From: Ruminococcus_G sp964621905 | Lineage (GTDB): Bacteria > Bacillota > Clostridia > Lachnospirales > Lachnospiraceae | Direction of reading: 5' to 3' | DNA length: 64,000 bases | NCBI GenBank assembly: GCA_964621905.1 | Contig: CAZUNG010000005.1 | Location: forward strand, 192,815-256,814 | Part shown: piece by piece, positions 43,342 to 51,749 of the stretch | How positions within the stretch are numbered: position 1 is the first letter of the stretch | Layout: each line of letters starts with the position of its first letter | Position numbers and translations under genes: made by a program | The notes under the pieces: generated by a model | The model's database searches: none | Told to the model about the DNA's origin: nothing | The model's input: the letters and a program-made list of their open reading frames with translations, nothing else

Positions 43342-43354
43342 AATACTACAATTA

Positions 43355-43588
43355 TGAACATCACGGTGAAGAGAAGAGTAAAATGTGGAAACCATTCAGA
43401 GAGAGGTGCCGATGGCTGGAAGCATCTTATGGGAAAGCATTTGAAAACTAACTCTGAGTGGCCCTAATCCGGCCCGGTGATTCCGTTATCATCAATTTGA
43501 GTGGTACTGACAGTGATGCCGGTACAATCAGGGTGGAACCGCGCGCAAGTCGTCCCTGTCTGTGAGAGCAGACCGGGGCGATTTTTTT
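43355..43588 (+). promoter_or_regulatory. T-box leader controlling thrS
   Basis: The invariant T-box AGGGTGGAACCGCG is at 43530-43543. Stem I shows the AGTA loop-E element (about 43377) and a GAGAGAGG segment. The specifier region GAAAACTAACT (about 43443-43453) contains ACT, a threonine codon, in two registers. Uncharged tRNA-Thr would pair with the specifier and T-box and favour antitermination, raising thrS when threonine is short. Confidence 0.9.
43550..43588 (+). terminator. T-box terminator hairpin
   Basis: TCGTCCCTGTCTG / CAGACCGGGGCGA, then TTTTTTT. It competes with the antiterminator that uses the T-box sequence. Confidence 0.85.
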
Positions 43589-43666
43589 GAGTTGTGATTT
43601 GCATCACCGCTTCGTGCGGAAGGAAAAAAGTTGGCATAAAAATGAATGGATATGAGGAGAATGATC

Positions 43667-45619
43667 ATGAAGATTACATTGAAAGATGGAACGGTGAAGG
43701 AATACGAGCAGGCGATGTCGGTCTATGACATCGCTCTTGATATCAGTGAAGGTCTGGCGCGGGCGGCGGCGGCCGGAGAGGTAGATGGGGAGGTTGTGGA
43801 TCTGAGAACCGTTGTGGATGCAGACTGTGCGCTGAGCATTTTGACGGCAAATGATCCGAAAGGTTTGGCTGCGCTTCGCCATACGACTTCTCATGTCCTT
43901 GCGGAGGCTGTAAAACGCCTGTATCCGGAGGCCAAGCTGGCGATCGGACCGTCTATCGATACCGGCTTTTATTATGATTTTGACAGTCAGTCTTTTACGA
44001 GAGAAGACCTGGATGCAATCGAAAAAGAAATGAAGAAAATTATCAAAGAAGGTGCAAAGCTGGAGCGGTTTACGCTGCCAAGAGCAGAAGCGATTGCTTT
44101 TATGCAGGAGAAAGACGAACCGTATAAAGTGGAACTGATCAGGGATCTTCCGGAGGATGCCGTAATTTCTTTTTACTCGCAGGGGGATTTTGTGGACCTC
44201 TGTGCAGGCCCCCATCTGATGAGCACCAAATCTATCAAGGCATTTAAACTGATTTCTTCATCCGGAGCGTATTGGAGAGGCAGTGAAAAAAATAAGATGC
44301 TGACCCGTATCTATGGGACAGCATTCGCAAAAAAAGATGAATTGAAAGAGTATCTGCAGCAGCTGGAGGAGGCGAAAAAAAGGGACCACAACAAACTGGG
44401 ACGTGAGATGGAGATCTTCACAACCGTTGACGTGGTGGGACAGGGCCTGCCGCTGATCATGCCGAACGGCGTGACGATCATACAGACATTACAGCGCTGG
44501 GTTGAAGATGAGGAAGAAAAACGCGGCTATATCAGGACGAAGACACCGCTGATGGCGAAAAAAGATCTGTATGTGATCTCCGATCACTGGAATCATTATA
44601 AAGAGGGAATGTTTGTGCTGGGGGATGAAGAGAAAGACGAGGAAGTCTATGCACTTCGTCCGATGACATGCCCGTTCCAGTACTATGTATACAAAGCAAA
44701 ACAGCACAGTTACCGTGATCTGCCGCTGCGCTACGGTGAAACTTCCACACTCTTTCGAAATGAGGATTCCGGTGAGATGCACGGTTTGACGCGTGTGCGG
44801 CAGTTTACGATCTCGGAGGGTCATCTGATCATCCGTCCGGACCAGGTTGAGGAGGAATTCAAAGGCTGTGTGGACCTTGCCAAATACTGTATGACGACAC
44901 TTGGCCTGCAGGACGATGTGACATACCGTCTTTCCCTGTGGGATCCGAAAAATCAGGAAAAATATCTGGGTACAGAGGAAATGTGGAATCAAGTGCAGGA
45001 TACGATGCGCCAGATCCTGGGCCACATCGGCATTGACTTCACAGAGGCTGAAGGGGAGGCGGCATTCTATGGACCGAAGCTTGATATCCAGGCAAAAAAT
45101 GTATACGGCAAAGAAGACACCATGATCACCATTCAGCTGGATATGTTTCTGGCAGAACGCTTTGATATGAGCTTTGTTGACAAAGACGGAGAAAAGAAAC
45201 GTCCGTATATTATTCACCGCACGGCGATGGGATGCTATGAGAGGACGCTGGCATGGCTGATTGAAAAATATGCCGGACTGTTTCCGACCTGGCTGTGTCC
45301 GGAACAGGTGCGCGTACTGCCGATCTCAGAAAAATATCAGGATTATGCGGCAAAAGTGGAGGCACAGCTCAAAGAGAACGGCATCCGCTGTTCGATGGAC
45401 AACCGAAGTGAAAAAATCGGCTATAAAATCCGGGAGGCGAGACTTCAGAAAGTTCCTTATATGCTGGTCGTAGGCGCACAGGAAGAGGAAGAAGGAGTGG
45501 TTTCCGTGAGAAGCCGTTACCTCGGGGACGAAGGACAGAAGACCCTGGATTTATTTATCGACGATATCTGCCGTGAAATCCGTACAAAAGAAATTCGCAA
45601 AATTGAAGTTGAAAATTAA
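43667..45619 (+). CDS. thrS: Threonyl-tRNA synthetase
   Basis: 650 aa. Domains in order: TGS (about 1-60, MKITLKDGTVKEYEQAM), editing domain (HTTSHVLAEAVKRLYP and later DLCAGPHL), class II catalytic core with zinc Cys in MTCPFQYY, and C-terminal anticodon domain (VRVLPISEKYQDYA). It charges tRNA-Thr. The ATG at 43667 is favoured over upstream in-frame ATGs because TGAGGAGA lies 6-7 bases before it. It is controlled by the T-box leader. Confidence 0.96.
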   Translation: MKITLKDGTVKEYEQAMSVYDIALDISEGLARAAAAGEVDGEVVDLRTVVDADCALSILTANDPKGLAALRHTTSHVLAEAVKRLYPEAKLAIGPSIDTGFYYDFDSQSFTREDLDAIEKEMKKIIKEGAKLERFTLPRAEAIAFMQEKDEPYKVELIRDLPEDAVISFYSQGDFVDLCAGPHLMSTKSIKAFKLISSSGAYWRGSEKNKMLTRIYGTAFAKKDELKEYLQQLEEAKKRDHNKLGREMEIFTTVDVVGQGLPLIMPNGVTIIQTLQRWVEDEEEKRGYIRTKTPLMAKKDLYVISDHWNHYKEGMFVLGDEEKDEEVYALRPMTCPFQYYVYKAKQHSYRDLPLRYGETSTLFRNEDSGEMHGLTRVRQFTISEGHLIIRPDQVEEEFKGCVDLAKYCMTTLGLQDDVTYRLSLWDPKNQEKYLGTEEMWNQVQDTMRQILGHIGIDFTEAEGEAAFYGPKLDIQAKNVYGKEDTMITIQLDMFLAERFDMSFVDKDGEKKRPYIIHRTAMGCYERTLAWLIEKYAGLFPTWLCPEQVRVLPISEKYQDYAAKVEAQLKENGIRCSMDNRSEKIGYKIREARLQKVPYMLVVGAQEEEEGVVSVRSRYLGDEGQKTLDLFIDDICREIRTKEIRKIEVEN

Positions 45620-45696
45620 AAAAGTACGGTATTTAAAGGTGTATAAAAAGTTAGAAAGCGCACATACTATTCCAAAATGAAAAGGAGGTAGTATGT

Positions 45697-46020
45697 ATGC
45701 CAGTATTAAGTTGTGCAGCAACAACATGCATTTACAACAAAGATGAGCTTTGTTCAAAAGGAGAAATCAAAGTCGCAGGTGACGACGCACGTCGTCCGGA
45801 CGATACCTGTTGTGCAAGCTTCGTTGAGCGCAGCGATTCTATGAGCAACAGCGCTGACGGCGGGTGCGGATGTACAACCATCGACATCTGCTGTGAGGCA
45901 TGTAAATGTACATTTAATGATCATGAAAAATGTACAGCAAGAGAAATCGGAATCGAAGGCTCTAATGCCTGTTCCTGTGAAGAAACAGAATGTGGAAGCT
46001 TTCGCTGTGAAAATTGCTGA
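45697..46020 (+). CDS. Protein with two DUF1540 cysteine-rich domains
   Basis: 107 aa containing two copies of the same Cys-rich unit: residues about 4-42 (SCAATTCIYN...DTCCASF) and 59-103 (ICCEACKCTFN...TECGSF). The many Cys residues suggest metal binding. Function unknown. AAAGGAGGTAGT precedes the ATG. It lies between thrS and a terminator with no visible functional partner. Confidence 0.88.
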   Translation: MPVLSCAATTCIYNKDELCSKGEIKVAGDDARRPDDTCCASFVERSDSMSNSADGGCGCTTIDICCEACKCTFNDHEKCTAREIGIEGSNACSCEETECGSFRCENC

Positions 46021-46049
46021 TAACAGAGAAATGGTTTGAGTGATAGGAA

Positions 46050-46094
46050 AATCCCGTTTGTGATATGACTACGTATCATAAACGGGATTTTTTT
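46050..46094 (+). terminator. Intrinsic terminator after the DUF1540 gene
   Basis: AATCCCGTTTGTGATA / TATCATAAACGGGATT stem, almost perfect, followed by TTTTTT. Confidence 0.9.
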
Positions 46095-46232
46095 GTTTTG
46101 ACAGAAATAGAAAAAGTAAAACTATTTTTAGTGAAAAATAAAATATAAGAAGCAAATAATTGTAAATATTAATAGAAAACAAAACAAAAATATAGTAAAA
46201 ATGCTGTTAAATAAAAAGTTTAATCCATAATA

Positions 46233-46261
46233 TTGACAGAAAAGCTTAAATGATGCATAAT
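46233..46261 (+). promoter_or_regulatory. Promoter of the second sugar island
   Basis: TTGACA (46233-46238), 17-bp spacer, CATAAT (46256-46261). The gene-free, very A/T-rich stretch from 46095 holds no other recognised signal apart from the repeats that follow. Confidence 0.7.
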
Positions 46262-46270
46262 ATAAAAAAG

Positions 46271-46307
46271 TAAAACAAAAATTAAAACATAAAACAAATA
46301 TAAAACA
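46271..46307. repeat. Four direct copies of TAAAACA in the leader of the second sugar island
   Basis: TAAAACA at 46271, 46283, 46290 and 46301, between the promoter and the start codon. This could be a regulator-binding array or an unstructured translation enhancer; neither is proven. Confidence 0.5.
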
Positions 46308-46321
46308 AAGGAGGGTGAAAT

Positions 46322-47821
46322 GTGGGGGCATATATTCAGATCCGTAATGTCTATAAGCAGTTTTATGGCGTGTATGCGCTGAGAGATATCAGCTTTGACA
46401 TTGAAAAAGGAAGTGTCCATGCCATCATGGGAGAAAACGGTGCCGGAAAAAGTACACTGATGAAGATTCTGGGAGGAGCCTACCAGGCGGACGGCGGTAC
46501 GATCAGCATCGGCGGCAGAGAGAGGAAGATCAGCAATGTCAAGGATGCGGATGCGTGCGGAATCAGCGTTATTTATCAGGAGTTTAACCTCGTGCCGGAA
46601 CTGACGGTAGCGGAAAACATTTTTATATCGGATATTCCGAAAAAAACGTTTCTCGGGATTGTGGAAAAGAAAAAACGCTCCAATCAGGCGAAGGAGCTGC
46701 TGGATTTTCTGGAGATCAATGTAGATCCCGATGAGTTTGTAAAAAATCTTTCCGTGTCGGAGAAACAGATGGTGGAAATCGCAAAGGCACTCTCCAGGAA
46801 TTCCGACATCATCATTATGGATGAACCGACAGCTTCCCTGAATGAAGAGGAGGTTGAGAAACTGGAAGAGGTTGTACATATGCTCCGCGGGGAAGGCAAG
46901 ACGATTCTGTACATATCCCACCGGCTGAAAGAAGTCTTCGATATGGCGGATACCGTTACCGTACTGCGGAATGGAGAATATGTAGATACAAAACCAATCG
47001 GCGAATTGTCAGAAGCCGCTATCATCAAACTGATGGTAGGACACGAGATCAACAATGATGCAGTACGTCCCTGTTATGCCAAGGAGCATGTGTTGCTGGA
47101 AGTCAGAGGGCTGACTCTCAAGGATGTGTTTGAGGATGTTTCCTTTAGCCTTCGCGAGGGGGAAATCCTCGGAGTTGCCGGGCTGATGGGCTGCGGGAGA
47201 GAAGAAGTCCTCCAGGCGGTCTATGGGCTGTTCCGCTATGACAGCGGACAGGTGTTTCTGGACGGAGAGGAAGTGTCATTTAAAAATCCTCAGGACGCCA
47301 TTGAGCACGGCATCTGCTTTCTGACGGATGATCGTAAGGATAAAGGGATACTGCCCATGATGTCGGTGGAAGAAAATGTGACGTTGATATCCATCCGGAA
47401 TCTGAAGAAAAAGTTCGGGTTTTACCTGGATCCTAAAAGTGAACAGGAACAGCTGCAGAAAATGACAGATTACATGGCGATCAAATATGCGCATCCGAAA
47501 CAGAAAATCTCATATCTGAGCGGAGGAAACCAGCAGAAAGTACTGCTGGGGAGGGATCTTTTGCTGGATCATAAAGTTTTTATCATGCTGGAACCAACCA
47601 GGGGGATTGACGTCGGTGCAAAAGAAGAGATCTATAATCTGTTGTCAGAGCTGGCCGGTAAAGGGATGGGGATTATCGCGGTTTTTTCGGATATGAATGA
47701 GTTGATCCGAGTCTGTGACCGTGTCGTGGTGTTCTGTGACGGACGGGTGACAGGAGGACTGACGAGAGAAGAATTCAATAAAGAGAGAATTCTGACGTAT
47801 GCATCAGGGAAGGAGGCGTGA
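46322..47821 (+). CDS. Sugar ABC transporter ATP-binding protein (RbsA/MglA type)
   Basis: 499 aa with two nucleotide-binding domains. NBD1 has Walker A GENGAGKST (37-45) and Walker B IIIMDEPTASL. NBD2 has signature LSGGNQQKV but its Walker B reads FIMLEPTRGID: the Asp before the catalytic Glu is Leu423, which should weaken magnesium binding at that site. The start is GTG with AAGGAGG 8 bases upstream; the overlapping ATG is in another frame. It powers the importer formed by the two permeases that follow. Confidence 0.9.
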   Translation: MGAYIQIRNVYKQFYGVYALRDISFDIEKGSVHAIMGENGAGKSTLMKILGGAYQADGGTISIGGRERKISNVKDADACGISVIYQEFNLVPELTVAENIFISDIPKKTFLGIVEKKKRSNQAKELLDFLEINVDPDEFVKNLSVSEKQMVEIAKALSRNSDIIIMDEPTASLNEEEVEKLEEVVHMLRGEGKTILYISHRLKEVFDMADTVTVLRNGEYVDTKPIGELSEAAIIKLMVGHEINNDAVRPCYAKEHVLLEVRGLTLKDVFEDVSFSLREGEILGVAGLMGCGREEVLQAVYGLFRYDSGQVFLDGEEVSFKNPQDAIEHGICFLTDDRKDKGILPMMSVEENVTLISIRNLKKKFGFYLDPKSEQEQLQKMTDYMAIKYAHPKQKISYLSGGNQQKVLLGRDLLLDHKVFIMLEPTRGIDVGAKEEIYNLLSELAGKGMGIIAVFSDMNELIRVCDRVVVFCDGRVTGGLTREEFNKERILTYASGKEA

Positions 47822-47829
47822 GGCGCGGG

Positions 47830-48792
47830 ATGAAAAAGTTAATATCCAGACATAGTGAAAATATCAGCCTGGGAGTTGTGATCATCGTGCTGTTTGCAGT
47901 GTTTTCGGTTATGCAGCCGAACATGATGACAGCGTTTAATATTAAAAATATTCTGGTCCAGGTTTCCCTGACGGCCATCGCCGCTGCTGGGATGACATTT
48001 GCTTACACCGCAGGCGTTTTTGATATGTCGGTCGGTTCGATTCTGGCGCTCGTGAGTGTCGTGGTCGCAAAAGTTGCAACGACAGCCGGGTTGTTTCCGG
48101 CGATTTTAGCAGCGTTTGCCATCGCTGTTGTTGTCGGCATCATCAATGGCCTGATCGTGACAAGACTGGGCATTCAGGCCTTTGCAGCAACACTCGTAAC
48201 GATGATTTTGATCAGAGGTATCGCGGTGCTTCTGGCAAATGGTGCGGATGTTCCGCTCTATTCCATGACAAGTGTGAAGTTTATCTCATCGGGAAGCATT
48301 GCCGGAATTCCGTTTCCGATTCTTCTGACGATTCTCGTGTATGCATGTGCCTACTTTCTTTATCACGCGACGGCATTCGGCATGAAGATACGGGGCGTTG
48401 GATCCAATTCAGAGGCATCGAGAATTTCCGGTATTAAAACGAACCGAATGATCATCGCAGCTTTCGTGCTGACCGCCGTGACAGCAGTTTTTTCAAGTCT
48501 GATCAAAACGGCGCAGGTGATGTTTGGCAAAGCGACGATCGGAGAAGACTTTGCGCTGGATGTCATGACGACGGTTATCCTCGGCGGGACGCTGATCACA
48601 GGCGGAAAAGGGAATCTGACAGGAACACTGATCGCTTCGATACTCATCGCCGTTATCAAAAATGGACTGAATATCAATAACGTCAACTCTTATTATCAGC
48701 AGCTCGTGATCGGGATTATTCTGATCTTTGCGCTGGTGGTAAACGGAATCAAAACGATGAAGAGTGAGAAACAGATCAGGAGGGAGGGGTAA
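47830..48792 (+). CDS. Sugar ABC transporter permease, first of two in the second island
   Basis: 320 aa with about 9 hydrophobic segments. Blocks are FDMSVGSILALVSVVVAKV and the C-terminal GGKGNLTGTLIASILIAV. A GTG at 47818, overlapping the ATPase stop, is also possible, but AAGGAGG would then be only 1 base from it, so the ATG is preferred. With the next gene it makes a heterodimeric permease, as in the first island. Confidence 0.85.
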   Translation: MKKLISRHSENISLGVVIIVLFAVFSVMQPNMMTAFNIKNILVQVSLTAIAAAGMTFAYTAGVFDMSVGSILALVSVVVAKVATTAGLFPAILAAFAIAVVVGIINGLIVTRLGIQAFAATLVTMILIRGIAVLLANGADVPLYSMTSVKFISSGSIAGIPFPILLTILVYACAYFLYHATAFGMKIRGVGSNSEASRISGIKTNRMIIAAFVLTAVTAVFSSLIKTAQVMFGKATIGEDFALDVMTTVILGGTLITGGKGNLTGTLIASILIAVIKNGLNINNVNSYYQQLVIGIILIFALVVNGIKTMKSEKQIRREG

Positions 48793-48795
48793 GTC

Positions 48796-49764
48796 ATGAA
48801 AAAAGTGAGTGTCGGAAAACATATCGTTGTGCTGATCCTGGCGGCCTTCTGGATCATTATGTTCGCATTGAACCGCAATTTCCGCATGAGCGATAACCTG
48901 GCGAGTATTTTAAGGGAGGCTTCTTCCACGGGGATTGCCGCACTGGGGATGACGTTTATTATCATCATGGGAGATTTCGATTTGTCAATCGGTTCGATGC
49001 TTGCCTTTCTCGGCATTCTTATGGCGGGCACCATGAATGTGGCAGGCATTGTCCCTTCACTGATCGTTGTCTGTGTCGCCGGACTGCTCTGCGGGCTGCT
49101 AAACGGAGTGATCGTTTCTTATTTTAATGTGCCGGCATTTATCACAACACTTGGGACGTACTACAGTTTCCGGGCGCTGGCGTACATACTGAATGATGCC
49201 AATACGATTATGTGTTCAGAAACGGCATTTCTCCAGATCGGAAACGGGAGCATCGGCATCATACCGGTCCCATTTCTCATTCTGCTTGTGCTGGCCGTGA
49301 TCGGAGCGGTGATCCTGAACCGAACGGTCTATGGAAGAAATGTACGCGCGCTGGGAAATTCAATCAAAGCCTGCAGCATCAGCGGAATCAATACAAAGAA
49401 GGTTAAAACCCTGGCATTCATGCTGATGGGATTCTGTACGGCAGCGGCGACGATGATCGTGACAGCCAGGCAGGCCTGTGCGAGTCCCGATGTTGCGACG
49501 AATTTTCATTTTGATGCAATAACTGTTGTTGTACTGGGAGGAACAAAACTGACAGGAGGGGAGGGTAGTATCTTTAACACTGTGATCGCAGCAATTCTAT
49601 ATGCAAGTGTAGCCAATTGCCTGAATCTGTATCATGTGGATGCAAAATGGCAGAGAATCTGTATGGGCATTATTCTGCTGCTGGCATTCTCATTTGATTT
49701 CATTCAGCGTATGGCCGGAAAGCTGCGGGAAAACTCTCAGAAAAAAACGGCGCAGAGTGTGTAG
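48796..49764 (+). CDS. Sugar ABC transporter permease, second of two in the second island
   Basis: 322 aa with about 9 hydrophobic segments and the blocks GDFDLSIGSMLAFLGILMAG and KLTGGEGSIFNTVIAAILYA. It starts 3 bp after the first permease, so translation is coupled. It is distinct in sequence from its partner. AGGGAGGGG precedes the start. Confidence 0.88.
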   Translation: MKKVSVGKHIVVLILAAFWIIMFALNRNFRMSDNLASILREASSTGIAALGMTFIIIMGDFDLSIGSMLAFLGILMAGTMNVAGIVPSLIVVCVAGLLCGLLNGVIVSYFNVPAFITTLGTYYSFRALAYILNDANTIMCSETAFLQIGNGSIGIIPVPFLILLVLAVIGAVILNRTVYGRNVRALGNSIKACSISGINTKKVKTLAFMLMGFCTAAATMIVTARQACASPDVATNFHFDAITVVVLGGTKLTGGEGSIFNTVIAAILYASVANCLNLYHVDAKWQRICMGIILLLAFSFDFIQRMAGKLRENSQKKTAQSV

Positions 49765-49800
49765 AGACAAAATCAAAGAGCAAACAAAAAGGAGAAGAAT

Positions 49801-50862
49801 ATGAAAAAAATTAAAAAATTGCTGGCAGTAATTCTGATCACAGTACTTGCACTGCAGCTGATTGCATGCAGCTCTTCATCGGGGGATGAAAATGCAAAAG
49901 GCGGCGACAGCGCGGCGTCGGAGACGGCGGAACCTGACAAGGCCGAAAACAAAGAAGAGGCAGACAAGGATGAGGCAAAACCGGCCGGCGATTCCAAAGG
50001 TGTGATCGCATACTCCTGCTATAATATGAGCTGGGAATATTATGTGACGCTGGCAAAAGGAGTCAAAGAAGCAGCGGAAGCGGCAGGTTATGAGTATGTG
50101 GAACATGACCAGCAAAGTGATCAGAGTATTATGATCCAGGGATGTACCGATCTTCTGAACCAGAATATCGCATGTCTTGTGCTGACGCCATGTAAGCCTG
50201 AGGCTGCGGCAAATATTTATAAAATAGCGGAAGAAAAAGGGATTCCCGTTGTTCTGGCGGATATCAGTACCGAGGCACAGGGGTATCTGGCCTGTCTGAA
50301 ATCGGATAACTATGACGGGGGTGTGCTTGCGGGAAACTATGTTTTAGAAAAACTGGCGGATGCAGCAGGTTCAAAAAAAGCAGCGATGATCACGGTTGAC
50401 CCTTCCAATACCAATATTGTCCGAAGCGACGGATTTAAAGATACGGTGGAAGCAGGCGGATGGGAAGTCGTAGCAGAACTCTCCGGACAGTCAGAACCGG
50501 ATATCGCATACTCCTGTATGCAGGATATCATCACTGCCAACCCGGATGTGGAAGTTGTATTTTGCAGCAATGACCCGATGGCAATCTCCGCATCGCAGGC
50601 AGTTGCCGATGCCGGACTGGTACCGGGGGAGGATGTAAAGATCATCGGATATGATGCCCAGACAAATGTATTTGAGCCAATCAAAAACGGTACGGTGCTG
50701 GGAACTGTTGCACAGGACCCGTACGGCATGGGTTCCGGTTCGGTTGATGTGTTCCTGAAAAATCTGGATGGAGAATCCCTTACGTATGATGATGAAGCAA
50801 CGAAGATCATCTACACGGATCAGTGGATCATCGATAAAGACAATGCAGCAGAATATGAATAA
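49801..50862 (+). CDS. Sugar-binding lipoprotein of the second island
   Basis: 353 aa. The lipobox LIAC has Cys23 as anchor. A charged Glu/Asp/Lys tether (about 30-60) precedes a ribose-type periplasmic-binding domain (about 62-350) with the blocks VLTPCKPEAAANIYKIAEEKGIPVV, CSNDPMAISA and GTVAQDPYGMGSGSV. It should bind a monosaccharide or polyol. AAAGGAGAAG precedes the ATG. Confidence 0.9.
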   Translation: MKKIKKLLAVILITVLALQLIACSSSSGDENAKGGDSAASETAEPDKAENKEEADKDEAKPAGDSKGVIAYSCYNMSWEYYVTLAKGVKEAAEAAGYEYVEHDQQSDQSIMIQGCTDLLNQNIACLVLTPCKPEAAANIYKIAEEKGIPVVLADISTEAQGYLACLKSDNYDGGVLAGNYVLEKLADAAGSKKAAMITVDPSNTNIVRSDGFKDTVEAGGWEVVAELSGQSEPDIAYSCMQDIITANPDVEVVFCSNDPMAISASQAVADAGLVPGEDVKIIGYDAQTNVFEPIKNGTVLGTVAQDPYGMGSGSVDVFLKNLDGESLTYDDEATKIIYTDQWIIDKDNAAEYE

Positions 50863-50892
50863 TGGTACGGCGGCGGTAAGCCGCCGTACCAT
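50862..50892 (+). promoter_or_regulatory. Perfect 13-bp stem-loop after the binding-protein gene
   Basis: ATGGTACGGCGGC / GCCGCCGTACCAT with loop GGTAA and no T-run. It starts at the last base of the stop codon. It is the third such element after a binding-protein gene in this window. Confidence 0.75.
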
Positions 50893-50913
50893 GACCGGTT
50901 AAGGGAGGGCATG

Positions 50914-51738
50914 ATGGGAGGTTTCAGACTGGGTATCTGTATGTGGGGGTTCCCCATGCAGGGGCCGACAGGGGTTCGGATAGCAGCGGAGATGGGATTT
51001 GAAGGGGCAGAGATTGATCTGGGACCGTATGAAAATGGGTATCCGCTCGCGAATCCGAAGATTCAGAACGAATACAGAAGTGTCAGCCGGGATTTTGGTA
51101 TCAAGATTACATCGGTTGCGGTTGAGCTTTTAAACAGGTACGGGCTGACGAACCCGCTGGATACGAGAAAAGGAATGATCGCGATGGAGGGATGCAAGAG
51201 AGCGATTGACGCGGCGGCGCAGATGGAAGTTCCGGTGGTTCAGCTGCCAAGCTTTCATGACGGAGCCATCCTGGATGAAGAAGGATTTTTGAACACGTGT
51301 GAAAAGATCAGACTGCTGTGCGAATGCGCCAAGGATGCAGGGGTGATCCTTGCGGGGGAAAATGCGCTCTCCGTCAGTGACAGCAGGCGGATGATGGAAG
51401 AAGTAAACTGTGAAAATTTCAAACTGATATTTGATACACAGAATTATTTCCTTGCCGGAGTGCCTGACACAGCGCAGCAGCTGAGGGAACTGGCACCTTA
51501 TGTCGTGCAGATCCACCTGAAAGACGGCTATCACCGCAAGCTGAGCAGTGCACTGCTCGGAACGGGGGAGACCGGTTTTTTGGAGACGGCGGCGGTGATC
51601 AAAGAAACGGCGTGCAGCGAGTGGCTGCTGCTGGAGAATTATTATAATCAGGAACCGCTCGTAAGACTGGATAATGACCAGTTTCAGACTGTGAAAAAAG
51701 ATATGGAGATTGCAAGACGAATCTTTGAATTGAGATAA
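50914..51738 (+). CDS. Sugar-phosphate isomerase/epimerase-like TIM-barrel protein
   Basis: 274 aa of the xylose-isomerase-like AP-endonuclease-2 fold. Visible candidates for metal ligands are Glu in AGENALSV, Asp in LIFDTQNYF, His in QIHLKDGYH and Glu in LLLENYY, which is the usual E-D-H-E set. It would isomerise or epimerise the imported sugar. The start at 50911 (ATG ATG) is equally possible. It follows the stem-loop and precedes the dehydrogenase by 11 bp. Confidence 0.85.
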   Translation: MGGFRLGICMWGFPMQGPTGVRIAAEMGFEGAEIDLGPYENGYPLANPKIQNEYRSVSRDFGIKITSVAVELLNRYGLTNPLDTRKGMIAMEGCKRAIDAAAQMEVPVVQLPSFHDGAILDEEGFLNTCEKIRLLCECAKDAGVILAGENALSVSDSRRMMEEVNCENFKLIFDTQNYFLAGVPDTAQQLRELAPYVVQIHLKDGYHRKLSSALLGTGETGFLETAAVIKETACSEWLLLENYYNQEPLVRLDNDQFQTVKKDMEIARRIFELR

Positions 51739-51749
51739 AGGAGAGGCCT

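Noticed and set aside
46095..46232. A small gene in the A/T-rich stretch before the second sugar island
   Set aside because: The only frames are low-complexity minus-strand Phe/Cys/Leu runs produced by A-rich DNA; no ribosome site or family match.
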